A stretch of 64,000 nucleotides of DNA from Pseudomonas petrae (lineage in GTDB: Bacteria > Pseudomonadota > Gammaproteobacteria > Pseudomonadales > Pseudomonadaceae): the NCBI RefSeq assembly GCF_021728295.1, contig NZ_JAKJXE010000004.1, positions 1-64,000 of the forward strand. The letters are read 5' to 3'. Below are positions 36,340 through 44,692 of the stretch, in pieces. The notes below the pieces were generated by a model. It was given only the letters and a program-made list of their open reading frames with translations, searched no databases and was not told the origin of the DNA. How positions within the stretch are numbered: the stretch's first letter is position 1; the number at the start of each line of letters is the position of its first letter. Both the position numbers and the translations under genes were made by a program.

Positions 36340-38852
36340 TGGCACGCCTGCCTTTTTCACGCCTGCTCAGCCTCGCGGCGCGCCAGCTCATGCGCGATGC
36401 CCGCGCTGGCGAGCTGCGCGTGCTGTTCTTCGCGTTAGTGGTGGCGGTTGCCGCCAGCACGGCCATCGGTTATTTCGGCGCACGCCTCAACAGCGCGATG
36501 CTGCTGCGAGCAACTGAATTTCTCGGCGCCGACCTAATTCTCGGCGGCTCCGCCCCGGCGACGCCTGCGCAGATCGACGTCGGCAAGGCGCTGAAGCTGG
36601 ATCACTCGCAGATCGTGATTTTTTCCAGCGTCGTGGCCACCGATAACGGCATTCAGCTGGCCAGCGTCAAGGCCGTCGATGGGGCGTACCCGTTGCGCGG
36701 CGAGCTGAAAAGCGCGCCTGCCCCGTACGAAGCTGAAACCGTTGGCGGCGAACCGCAACCCGGCGAAGCATGGGCGGAAGCGCGGATTCTGGTGGCGCTG
36801 AACCTGAAAGTCGGCGACAGCATTGACGTCGGGTCCAAGACCTTGAAACTGACCCGGGTGCTGACCTACGAGCCCGACCGCGCCGGCAACTTCTACAGCC
36901 TGACGCCCCGGGTGATGATCAACATGGCCGACCTTGAAGCCACCAAAGTCGTGCAGCCCGGCAGCCGCGTCAGTTATCGGGATCTGTGGCGCGGCACGCC
37001 GCTGGACCTCGCGGCCTACCGCAAGGCCGTTGAACCCGGGCTGGCGCCGAATCAGAAAATCGACGACGCCCGTGATGGCAATCAACAGATTGGCGGCGCG
37101 CTGGGCAAGGCCGAGCGTTACCTGAACATGGCCAGTCTGGTCGCCGTGCTGCTGGCCGGCGTGGCCGTTGCCTTGTCGGCGGCGCGTTTCGCGGTGCGCC
37201 GCTTTGATGCCAGCGCGCTCCTGCGTTGCCTCGGCCTGTCGCGCAATGAAGCACTGGTTCTGTTCGGTTTGCAGCTGGCCATGCTCGGTGTTGCGGCCAG
37301 CGCGGCGGGCGCCCTGCTTGGCTGGTTTGCCCAACTGGGCCTGTTTCATCTGCTGGAAAACCTGCTGCCTGCTGCGGTGCCGCCGGGGGGCTGGCTGCCG
37401 GCAGTCGCCGGTATCGGTACCGGGCTCGTCGCCCTCGCCGGTTTCGCGCTGCCACCGCTGGCAGCGTTGGGTCGCGTGCCACCGCTGCGGGTGCTGCGTC
37501 GGGACATGCTGCCCATCCCGGCCAGCACCTGGCTGGTCTATGGCGCAGCGCTGTTCGCGCTGGGCCTGATCATGTGGCGCTTGAGTCTGGACCTGGTGCT
37601 GACCTTCGCCCTGCTCGGCGGCGGTCTGATCGCGGCGCTGGTGCTCGGCGGCGTGTTGCTGCTGGCGCTGAAAAGCCTTCGCCGCTTGCTGGCCGGGGCG
37701 TCGCTGCCATGGCGTCTGGGCTTGGGTCAGCTGTTGCGCCATCCCATGGCCGCAGCCGGCCAGTCCCTGGCATTCGGTCTGATTCTGCTGTCGATGGGGC
37801 TGATTGCGCTGCTGCGCGGCGAGCTGCTCGACACCTGGCAAAATCAGCTGCCCAAGGATGCCCCGAACTACTTCGCCCTGAACATCCTGCCCAACGACAA
37901 AGACAATTTCGCTGAGCGTATGGGCCGCCTGTCGACCCACAGCGCGCCGTTGTATCCCATGATTCCAGGGCGCTTGATGACCATCAACGGCGAGCCGGTG
38001 AACAAGTTCGTCACCAAGGACTCCCGTGGCGAAAACGCGACACAGCGCGATCTCAACCTGACGTGGGCAGCAACGCTGCCGGAAGGCAACAGCATCACCG
38101 CCGGCCAGTGGTGGACCAGCGATCAGCCGCCTGCGGATGGCGTGGTTCCCGGCGTGTCGGTGGAAACCAAACTGGCCAACAGCCTGAACATGAAACTGGG
38201 CGACACCCTCGGTTTCGTGATCGGCGGGCTGACCCGCGAGGTCAAGGTCACCAGCCTGCGCGACATCAACTGGGACACCTTTCAGCCCAACTTCTTCATG
38301 ATCTTCCAGCCCGGCACGCTCAAGGACGTGCCGGCCACGTACCTGACCAGTTTCTATCTGGCGCCGGGCAATGATCAGCAGATCGTCGAGCTGTCCCGGG
38401 CCTTCCCGGCGGTGACGATCCTGCAGGTAGAAGCGTTGCTGGAGCAACTGCGCAGCATCCTCGATCAGGTGACGATGGCGGTGCAGTACGTGCTGCTGTT
38501 CGTGCTGGCAGCGGGGATGGCAGTACTGTTCTCCGGCTTGCAGGCAACGCTCGATGAGCGAATTCGACAGGGCGCGCTGTTGCGGGCGCTGGGCGCCAAC
38601 CGCGCGTTGCTGACCAAGGCCCGGCGCATAGAGTTCGGTCTGCTCGGGGCGGTCAGCGGTGTACTGGCGGCGATTGGCTGTGAACTGGTGAGCTTTGTAC
38701 TCTACCGCTACGCCTTTAACCTGCAGTGGCACCCCCATGCCTGGCTGCTGGTGCTGCCATTGATCGGCGCCTTGCTGGTGGGCGGCGCGGGCGTGTTCGG
38801 CACGCGGCGGGCGCTGAACGCAAGTCCCCTGCAAGTGCTGCGCGAGGGTTAG
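36339..38852 (+). CDS. ybbP: ABC transporter permease YbbP (FtsX family)
   Basis: An 837-residue permease with about ten membrane helices. One near the N terminus is followed by a periplasmic domain of about 200 residues, then two FtsX-type cores near 260-500 and 705-830 around a second large periplasmic domain. The size and duplicated FtsX core are typical of YbbP. The start ATG 36339 overlaps the ybbA stop. Confidence 0.92.
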   Translation: MARLPFSRLLSLAARQLMRDARAGELRVLFFALVVAVAASTAIGYFGARLNSAMLLRATEFLGADLILGGSAPATPAQIDVGKALKLDHSQIVIFSSVVATDNGIQLASVKAVDGAYPLRGELKSAPAPYEAETVGGEPQPGEAWAEARILVALNLKVGDSIDVGSKTLKLTRVLTYEPDRAGNFYSLTPRVMINMADLEATKVVQPGSRVSYRDLWRGTPLDLAAYRKAVEPGLAPNQKIDDARDGNQQIGGALGKAERYLNMASLVAVLLAGVAVALSAARFAVRRFDASALLRCLGLSRNEALVLFGLQLAMLGVAASAAGALLGWFAQLGLFHLLENLLPAAVPPGGWLPAVAGIGTGLVALAGFALPPLAALGRVPPLRVLRRDMLPIPASTWLVYGAALFALGLIMWRLSLDLVLTFALLGGGLIAALVLGGVLLLALKSLRRLLAGASLPWRLGLGQLLRHPMAAAGQSLAFGLILLSMGLIALLRGELLDTWQNQLPKDAPNYFALNILPNDKDNFAERMGRLSTHSAPLYPMIPGRLMTINGEPVNKFVTKDSRGENATQRDLNLTWAATLPEGNSITAGQWWTSDQPPADGVVPGVSVETKLANSLNMKLGDTLGFVIGGLTREVKVTSLRDINWDTFQPNFFMIFQPGTLKDVPATYLTSFYLAPGNDQQIVELSRAFPAVTILQVEALLEQLRSILDQVTMAVQYVLLFVLAAGMAVLFSGLQATLDERIRQGALLRALGANRALLTKARRIEFGLLGAVSGVLAAIGCELVSFVLYRYAFNLQWHPHAWLLVLPLIGALLVGGAGVFGTRRALNASPLQVLREG

Positions 38853-38930
38853 GTGTGGGGTAGACGTTGGGCGGCACTGCGCCCCCCACCGTCTGTTCAA
38901 ATGGCCAGACCGGCGACCGCAAAGCCGCGG

Positions 38931-39413
38931 CTATTTCAGGTATTCGATTTTAGTGATCCACCATTGCTTGCTGCCGGACGGAACCGGCACCGAGACTTCA
39001 TCGCCGACCTCCTTCTTCAGCAGCGCTCGGGCCATGGGCGAATCGATGGAGATGTAGTCCATGCGCCCATAGATCTCGTCATAACCGACGACGCGGAAAC
39101 GCTTGCTCTCGCCCTCCTCGTCCTCGACCTCGACCCACGCGCCGAAGAACACCCGGCCTTCCTGCTCCGGCGAATAGGCGACTACGCGCATGTCTTCCAG
39201 ACGCTTGCGCAGATAGCGCACCCGACGGTCGATCTCGCGCAGTAGCTTCTTGTTGTATTGATAGTCGGCGTTCTCGCTGCGATCACCCAGGGAAGCGGCC
39301 CATGCCACTTTTTGCGTGATGTCAGGCCGGTGCTCGCGCCAGAGGTAGTCGAGCTCCTTCTTCAGGGCGGCGTGGCCCTCGACGGTGATGATTTTGGTGC
39401 TGATTTCACTCAT
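38931..39413 (-). CDS. greB: Transcription elongation factor GreB
   Basis: A 160-residue Gre factor that rescues backtracked RNA polymerase by stimulating RNA cleavage. The N-terminal coiled coil carries the acidic tip (LGDRSENADYQYNKKLLREI), and the C-terminal FKBP-like domain follows. The KWITKIEY-type end and the RVRYLRKRLEDMRVV segment favour GreB over GreA. Confidence 0.93.
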   Translation of the reverse strand: MSEISTKIITVEGHAALKKELDYLWREHRPDITQKVAWAASLGDRSENADYQYNKKLLREIDRRVRYLRKRLEDMRVVAYSPEQEGRVFFGAWVEVEDEEGESKRFRVVGYDEIYGRMDYISIDSPMARALLKKEVGDEVSVPVPSGSKQWWITKIEYLK

Positions 39414-39529
39414 TAACGCTGTCTCTGTGCGGGCGAGCCTGGTTCGGCCGTGCTTGTCTGTCCTGGCCCGTCCTTGTCAGAACGAAGCCTACAGGGTTGG
39501 GCTGGCGGGCGGGTAAATCAAGGCGGCGC

Positions 39530-40543
39530 TCATTTGACCAGACGCTTTTCTTTCGAGGGCCGATAGCCGAAGTACGCGCTGTAGCATTTGCTGAAATGGC
39601 TCGGCGAGACAAACCCGCAGGCCACCAGCACCTCCACCTGGGACAGCTCGGTGTGCTGCAGCAGGCGCCGGGCCTCGGTGATGCGCAATTCCAGGTAGTA
39701 ACGCTGCGGGGTGGTGCCCAACTGTTCCTGGAACAGCCGCTCGATCTGTCGCCGTGAACGTCCGGCGTACACCGCCAGTTGTTCCAGTTCCAGGGGTTCC
39801 TCCAGGTTGGCGTCCATCAACTTGACCACTTCCTTGAGCGGCGCGCTGACCGTCATATGCCGGCTTGGCTTGATCCGCCGATAACGCGATTCCTCGAAAG
39901 ACAGAATGTCCTCGATGCCTTCGATCAGGGCCTTGTCGTGCAGCGTCTTGATCCATTCCAGCGCCATATGGAAGGCCCCCGCCGGGCTTGCGGCGGTGAG
40001 GCGATCGCGGTCGATGACGAAGGCTTCGCTGGTCACCTCACTGACTTTGCAGATCTCTGCCAGAGCGGCGCGGTGCTCGGGGTGAATCGCGCACCGGTAG
40101 CCGTCGAGCAGACCGGCCGCACCGAGGAACCAGGCGCCATTCCAGAGTCCGGCGAGGGTAATGCCATGCTCGGCGGCGGTGTTCAGCAGGTGCGCCAGTT
40201 GCTCATCGGCCTTGAGCTCGGTGCGATAACCGCCGCAGACGACCAGCAGGTCCAGGTCCCTCAGCGCCGACACGTCGAGCCGTGCGTCGGGCCGGATCAC
40301 AAGCCCCAGATCACTGATCACTTCGCCCTCGTGCAAGCCGAATGTCCGCGACGTGAACAGCTCGGGGCGCAGAAGGTTGGCCGTGACGAACGTGTCCAGG
40401 GCCTGGGTGAAGGCCGGCAACGAGAAGTGCTCGAGCAGCACGAAGCCGGTTCGGCTCTGGGCCGAGGGGGTTCGCCTGTTCTCATCCACGTAGCGAAGGT
40501 TCTTGCCCTTCATGCCTCCGCTGAATTCTCGCCGCTCGATCAC
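39530..40543 (-). CDS. GlxA-family AraC-type transcription regulator
   Basis: A 337-residue regulator with an N-terminal DJ-1/PfpI-like domain (about 30-190, LLVVCGGYRTE) and a C-terminal AraC helix-turn-helix pair (about 240-330, AVYAGRSRRQIERLFQEQLG and VACGFVSPSHFSKCYSAYFG). The family includes regulators of carnitine, choline and arginine use. The cysteine in VVCGG sits where PfpI proteins have the nucleophile elbow. The GTG start at 40543 has GAGG 5 bases upstream; an internal ATG at 40513 is possible. Targets are unknown. Confidence 0.85.
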   Translation of the reverse strand: MIERREFSGGMKGKNLRYVDENRRTPSAQSRTGFVLLEHFSLPAFTQALDTFVTANLLRPELFTSRTFGLHEGEVISDLGLVIRPDARLDVSALRDLDLLVVCGGYRTELKADEQLAHLLNTAAEHGITLAGLWNGAWFLGAAGLLDGYRCAIHPEHRAALAEICKVSEVTSEAFVIDRDRLTAASPAGAFHMALEWIKTLHDKALIEGIEDILSFEESRYRRIKPSRHMTVSAPLKEVVKLMDANLEEPLELEQLAVYAGRSRRQIERLFQEQLGTTPQRYYLELRITEARRLLQHTELSQVEVLVACGFVSPSHFSKCYSAYFGYRPSKEKRLVK

Positions 40544-40780
40544 TGCCGCCTCGCTTGTGCGTCCTGCCTGGGGTGTTGCCGATTGTCCACTGGGACTGAA
40601 CCGGGATGCGCGCCATTCTAGCGGAACGGCGCGATCCTACGCGCTGATGCGACAGCGCGCCGGTTGCGCTGTACGGACGCTAAGCGGAGTGGACGTCACC
40701 GCATTCAACTGGTAGATCAGAGCGTCAACGTCAGCGATCCGCTGCAAATACCGTGACAGCTTTCCGAAGGATCACCCGTC

Positions 40781-41305
40781 ATGCCCATGAGCAGCGCTCA
40801 TCTGATCTACCGCGCACCCGAACCTGATGACCTCGCCCGCCTGTTCGCCATCTACAGCGACCCGCAGACCCAGCTGTTCAACCCGTCCGGGCCGATGACC
40901 GACGAGGCCCAGGCAGCAGCCATGCTTGAGGGCTGGATCGAGCATTGGCAGACCCACGGTTATGGCTGGTGGGCAATCGCGCACAAAAATGCGCCCGAAC
41001 AGATCATTGGCTTTGGCGGCATCGGGCTTCATGATTTCAAGGGGGAGCAGAGGGTCAATCTGGGCTATCGGTTTGCCGTTGAGGCGTGGGGGAAGGGGTT
41101 TGCAACGGAAATGGGCAAAGCGGCGCTGGCGTTCGGGTTTTCGAGCTTGAGGCTGGGAGATGTCTACGGCTACGTGCGACCGACCCACGCTGCGTCGATT
41201 CGCGTGCTGGAGAAAATCGGCATGCAACGTTGCGGTGAGCTGGATGACGTACCCGGTCAGGCCCCGAGCCTGTTGTTCAGGGCCGTCGCCAGCGCTGCAC
41301 AGTGA
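40781..41305 (+). CDS. RimJ/RimL-type GNAT acetyltransferase
   Basis: A 174-residue GNAT enzyme of the RimJ/RimL branch. The acetyl-CoA loop is in EAWGKGFATEMGKAAL, and VRPTHAASIRVLEKIGMQ is the family's C-terminal motif. It stands alone with its own AGGA site upstream. The substrate (a protein N terminus or small molecule) is unknown. Confidence 0.88.
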   Translation: MPMSSAHLIYRAPEPDDLARLFAIYSDPQTQLFNPSGPMTDEAQAAAMLEGWIEHWQTHGYGWWAIAHKNAPEQIIGFGGIGLHDFKGEQRVNLGYRFAVEAWGKGFATEMGKAALAFGFSSLRLGDVYGYVRPTHAASIRVLEKIGMQRCGELDDVPGQAPSLLFRAVASAAQ

Positions 41306-41327
41306 GCAGTGCTTGCCGCAGCGCCCA

Positions 41328-41534
41328 TCAGTGGGCAGCGTGCATGCCGCAACTGGCGTCGAGTTCATCCCAAGGGCGCACGGCTTCCCGGGCATAACCG
41401 CACGTCGGTAAATGCACGAAAGTCGCTTCTCTCTCCGCTTCGCTTTGCCTGGCTTTGCAGGTCCTGCACAGCACTGTGTGGTCGGTTAACCGCCAGTGGC
41501 TGTTCCACCGGACAAGATCGTCGGTCACCATCAT
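41328..41534 (-). CDS. Small Cys-containing hypothetical protein
   Basis: A 68-residue protein beginning MMVTDDLVRWNSHWRLTD, with CRTC near residue 23 and a third cysteine in LPTCGYA: a possible small zinc- or redox-binding protein. GAGGGGAAGG lies directly before the double ATG, supporting the start. The C terminus nearly reaches the convergent acetyltransferase gene. I recall similar short proteins in other pseudomonads but cannot confirm this without a search. Confidence 0.5.
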   Translation of the reverse strand: MMVTDDLVRWNSHWRLTDHTVLCRTCKARQSEAEREATFVHLPTCGYAREAVRPWDELDASCGMHAAH

Positions 41535-41811
41535 CCTTCCCCTCACCCTCACATACGTAACCAGTTGATTCAACTTGTCGCCGGAGGTTTCCTCAGCGCA
41601 GCTGCTGGCTGATCGGCGGTCGTTGTTTTCGCTCGTTTGGCGCAGCTGGGTTCTAAGCCCAGAGGTTCAACCCGAGGCCAGGCCTGGGAAATGAGCCGTT
41701 TCAGGATCGATCCGGGTTTACCCAATCTTTACCGATCCTAGACGTGGGCTTACACGGATCCGGTGTTTCATACGTCCATGGCGAACCCACTCTTTCGCCA
41801 AAGGAGACACC

Positions 41812-42165
41812 ATGATTTCCAAGATGACCCAAGCCCTGATCCTGTCCGGTCTGCTCGCCAGCGCCGGTGCGGCGTCCGCCAGCGAACGTAACGTGATTGT
41901 GCCTGTCATCGCCGGAGCCGCCGTCGGTGCCGTACTGGCCGCGGTGATCAGTCAGTCGAACAACGACCGTCACGATCGCTATCAGGATTACCGCCCGCAA
42001 CCGCGCTATGCGCCGCGTTATCAGCCGCAGTACCAGCAGGTTGTCTATGTGCCGGTGCGTGAGCGGGTCGAGTATCGCCGCTTCGCACCACCGCCGCCCC
42101 ATGGCTACTACGACGGTGGTTATCGCAGGGGGTTTGATCACGGTCGTGGCAATGACCGCTGGTAA
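41812..42165 (+). CDS. Secreted Tyr/Arg-rich hypothetical protein
   Basis: A 117-residue exported protein: signal peptide about 1-24 (ending GAASA), then a hydrophobic glycine/alanine segment (VIAGAAVGAVLAAVIS) that resembles a glycine zipper. The tail is rich in Tyr, Arg, Pro and Gln. AAAGGAGAC precedes the ATG. No function is recognised; the composition suggests envelope association. Confidence 0.75.
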   Translation: MISKMTQALILSGLLASAGAASASERNVIVPVIAGAAVGAVLAAVISQSNNDRHDRYQDYRPQPRYAPRYQPQYQQVVYVPVRERVEYRRFAPPPPHGYYDGGYRRGFDHGRGNDRW

Positions 42166-42182
42166 GCCCTCACGCGGACGTT

Positions 42183-42575
42183 AATGTGGGACCGGCTTTA
42201 GCCGGGAAGGCAGCAGGCGTCACACCGCAAATCCAGCGGTGTTCATGCGGGCCTCTTCCCGGCTGAAGCCGGTCCCACTAACGCATCGCGTGCATTCAGT
42301 GAGACTGGCTGTGGGCCTGAATGTGGGACCGGCTTTAGCCGGGAACGCAGCAGGCGCCACACCGCAAATCCAGCGGTGTTCATGCGGGCCTCTTCCCGGC
42401 TGAAGCCGGTCCCACTAACGCATCGCGTGCATTCAGTGAGACTGGCTGTGGGCCTGAATGTGGGACCGGCTTTAGCCGGGAAGGCAGCAGGCGTCACACC
42501 GCAAATCCAGCGGTGTTCATGCGGGCCTCTTCCCGGCTGAAGCCAGTCCTACTGCAGCATCGCGTGTGTTCAGTG
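42183..42575. repeat. Tandem array of a REP pair, 137-bp period, about 2.9 copies
   Basis: Units begin at 42183, 42320 and 42457, exactly 137 bases apart. Each holds GGACCGGCTTTAGCCGGGAA, a spacer with CACACCGCAAATCCAGCGGT, then the inverted partner TTCCCGGCTGAAGCCGGTCC. Unit 2 differs from units 1 and 3 at a few bases; unit 3 decays at its end. It fills most of the 532-base gap between the Tyr/Arg-rich gene and the DUF2938 gene. Confidence 0.92.
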
Positions 42576-42697
42576 GAATTGCGCCGGGTTTTACCAAGCG
42601 ATGCGTGCATTCAACCCCTGCCGCTTTCCCCGTCAAAACTGCTAACGTGTCCGGCCATTACTCGCCCATCGATCACTGACAGCACGCAGGGACGGAC

Positions 42698-43180
42698 ATG
42701 TTCGAATTCATCTACCTGGCAATTCTCATCGGCATGGGCGGCACGGCGCTGCTGGATCTCTGGGCGTTGTTGCTCAAGGCGGTGCTGGGTTTGCCCACGC
42801 CGCCCTGGCACCTCGTCGGCCGCTGGTTTGCCGGGCTGCCGAAGGGGCAGTTCGTGCACCGCAATGGCATCGGCAATTCCCCTCCCGTGCCCAATGAGCT
42901 GGCGATTGGCTGGTTCATGCATTACACCGTCGGCGTGCTGTTCGCTGCCGCGCTGTTGTTCATCTGGGGCGTGCAGTGGGCGCACGCGCCGACCTTTCTA
43001 CCGGCGCTGATCGTCGGGCTGGTTACCGTCGGCGCCGGCTGGTTCATCCTCCAGCCCGGCATGGGCGTTGGCGTGGCCTGCAACCAGGCACCGAATCCGA
43101 ACGTGGCGCGGCTGCAAAACGTGGTCGGGCATGTGGTCTTTGCCATTGGCATGTATGGGGCGGCGCTGCTGGTCGGGTGA
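42698..43180 (+). CDS. DUF2938 family membrane protein
   Basis: A 160-residue protein with four predicted helices (about 1-30, 70-92, 98-118, 138-158) and the family patterns HRNGIGNSPPVPNE and ILQPGMGVGVACNQAPNP. GGGACGG lies before the ATG. No function is known for the family. Confidence 0.85.
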   Translation: MFEFIYLAILIGMGGTALLDLWALLLKAVLGLPTPPWHLVGRWFAGLPKGQFVHRNGIGNSPPVPNELAIGWFMHYTVGVLFAAALLFIWGVQWAHAPTFLPALIVGLVTVGAGWFILQPGMGVGVACNQAPNPNVARLQNVVGHVVFAIGMYGAALLVG

Positions 43181-43303
43181 GCAAGCGCGGTGTGGGGTCG
43201 CAGCTGGCCCATCGCGCTGAACCTATGGGCAGCGATGCCGTTCTGAAACCTGAGAGCTGCATCGTTACGAAGCCCGTTCAACTCGATCAATCAGGAGACC
43301 CTC

Positions 43304-44365
43304 ATGACCCAAACGGCCTTGGTCGTCGGCGCCAGCGGCATCGTCGGCAGCGCAACCACTCAACTGCTGCTCGATAACGGTTGGCAGGTGGCTGCCCTTT
43401 CCCGCCGCCCCTCCCAAACGCCGGGCGTGATCCCTGTCGCAGCGGACCTGCAAGACCTGGCATCGGTCAAAGAGGCCCTCGTGGACCTCAAGCCGAGCCA
43501 CGTCTTCCTCACCACCTGGTCGCGTCAGGCCACCGAAGCGGAAAACATCCGCGTCAACGCGGGCATGGTCCGTAACGTGCTGGACGCGTTGAGCCCGGCG
43601 AAGAGCGTCAAGCATGTCGCGCTGGTCACCGGTCTGAAGCATTACCTTGGCCCGTTCGAAGCCTACGGCAAAGGCACTCTGCCGCAGACGCCGTTCCGCG
43701 AGTCCCAGAGTCGGCTGGACATCGAGAATTTCTATTACGCCCAGGAAGATGAAGTCTTTGCCGCTGCCAGGCGCGACGGTTTCACCTGGAGCGTGCACCG
43801 TCCGCACACCGTCACCGGCGTCGCGGTGGGCAACGCGATGAACATGGCGACCACCCTCGCGGTGTATGCGTCGATCTGCAAAGCGACCGGCCGTCCGTTC
43901 GTGTTCCCGGGCTCCCGCGTGCAGTGGGACAGCCTCACCGACATGACCGACGCGCGGCAACTGGCCAAACAGCAACTGTGGGCGGCCACGACGCCGGCTG
44001 CGGCAGGTCAGGCGTTCAACATCACCAACGGCGACGTGTTCCGCTGGAAGTGGATGTGGGGCCAGATCGCCGAGTACTTCGGTGTGCACCCTGCCGCATT
44101 CCCGGAGAAGGTTTCCCCGCTGGAGGAGCAGATGGCCAACGATCAAGGGGCGTGGGACGAACTCGTGCGCGCCCACGGTTTGAAAGAAGCCGACATCAGT
44201 CGCCTGATCTCGCCGTGGCACACCGACGCCGACCTCGGCCGCCCGATCGAAGTGGTGACCGACATGTCGAAAAGCCGGATCCTGGGTTTCAAGGAGTTTC
44301 AGGCCAGTGACCAGGCATTCTTTGATGTATTCGACACGTTGCGGGCACAGCGCCTGATCCCTTGA
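43304..44365 (+). CDS. PRISE-type SDR (progesterone 5-beta-reductase-like)
   Basis: A 353-residue short-chain dehydrogenase of the PRISE/iridoid synthase-like group. The NADP fold starts at ALVVGASGIVGSA. The active-site region has FYYAQEDEVF, whose Tyr is catalytic in PRISE enzymes, and WSVHRPHTVTG. Plant relatives reduce enone double bonds of steroids or monoterpenes; the bacterial substrate is unknown. AGGAG precedes the ATG. Confidence 0.85.
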   Translation: MTQTALVVGASGIVGSATTQLLLDNGWQVAALSRRPSQTPGVIPVAADLQDLASVKEALVDLKPSHVFLTTWSRQATEAENIRVNAGMVRNVLDALSPAKSVKHVALVTGLKHYLGPFEAYGKGTLPQTPFRESQSRLDIENFYYAQEDEVFAAARRDGFTWSVHRPHTVTGVAVGNAMNMATTLAVYASICKATGRPFVFPGSRVQWDSLTDMTDARQLAKQQLWAATTPAAAGQAFNITNGDVFRWKWMWGQIAEYFGVHPAAFPEKVSPLEEQMANDQGAWDELVRAHGLKEADISRLISPWHTDADLGRPIEVVTDMSKSRILGFKEFQASDQAFFDVFDTLRAQRLIP

Positions 44366-44382
44366 TCTGCTGATCCGGCCAC

Positions 44383-44427
44383 AAAAAAAACGCAGCGATG
44401 ATTTCGGTCATCGCTGCGTTTTTTTTA
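44383..44427. terminator. Bidirectional terminator
   Basis: AACGCAGCGATGA and TCATCGCTGCGTT form a 13-bp stem with runs of A before it and T after it. It ends both the PRISE gene (plus) and the SDR-GH15-HVA1 operon (minus). Confidence 0.93.
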
Positions 44428-44457
44428 TCCGAGCCATCTGTAATCAAGAACTCGGGC

Positions 44458-44667
44458 TCAAGCCTTCTCCAGCGCATCCTCTTTGTGCATCGCCAGGTGA
44501 CCGGTCTTGTCACTCTTGACCTCGTACTGCGGCGCGTCGGGCGACGCATGGCGGTGACGGCCCATGAACTCCACCTCCTTGGTGTGCACCTTCGTCACCT
44601 TGCCGACGATGTGCCCGGCTTCGGAATTCCAGCGCACGTGATCACCTACCTTGTATGCATGAGCCAT
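44458..44667 (-). CDS. HVA1/DUF2945 TUDOR-domain small protein
   Basis: A 69-residue protein with the KVGDHVRWNSEAGHIVGKV beta-barrel start and a YEVKSDKTGHLAMHKEDAL end, typical of the hypervirulence-associated (HVA1) family. GGAG precedes the ATG. It is last in an operon with the GH15 gene, 25 bases downstream of it. Function is unknown, often found with stress genes. Confidence 0.85.
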   Translation of the reverse strand: MAHAYKVGDHVRWNSEAGHIVGKVTKVHTKEVEFMGRHRHASPDAPQYEVKSDKTGHLAMHKEDALEKA

Positions 44668-44692
44668 CGATTTGCTCCGTTAATTCAGGAAG

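Noticed and set aside
36534..38900. 788-codon minus-strand frame opposite ybbP
   Set aside because: Antisense shadow, rich in Gln and Arg, no domain; ybbP is intact and conserved.
42183..42575. CRISPR-like spacing of repeats
   Set aside because: The 137-bp units are near-identical throughout, without unique spacers, and are made of REP pairs; no cas gene is present.
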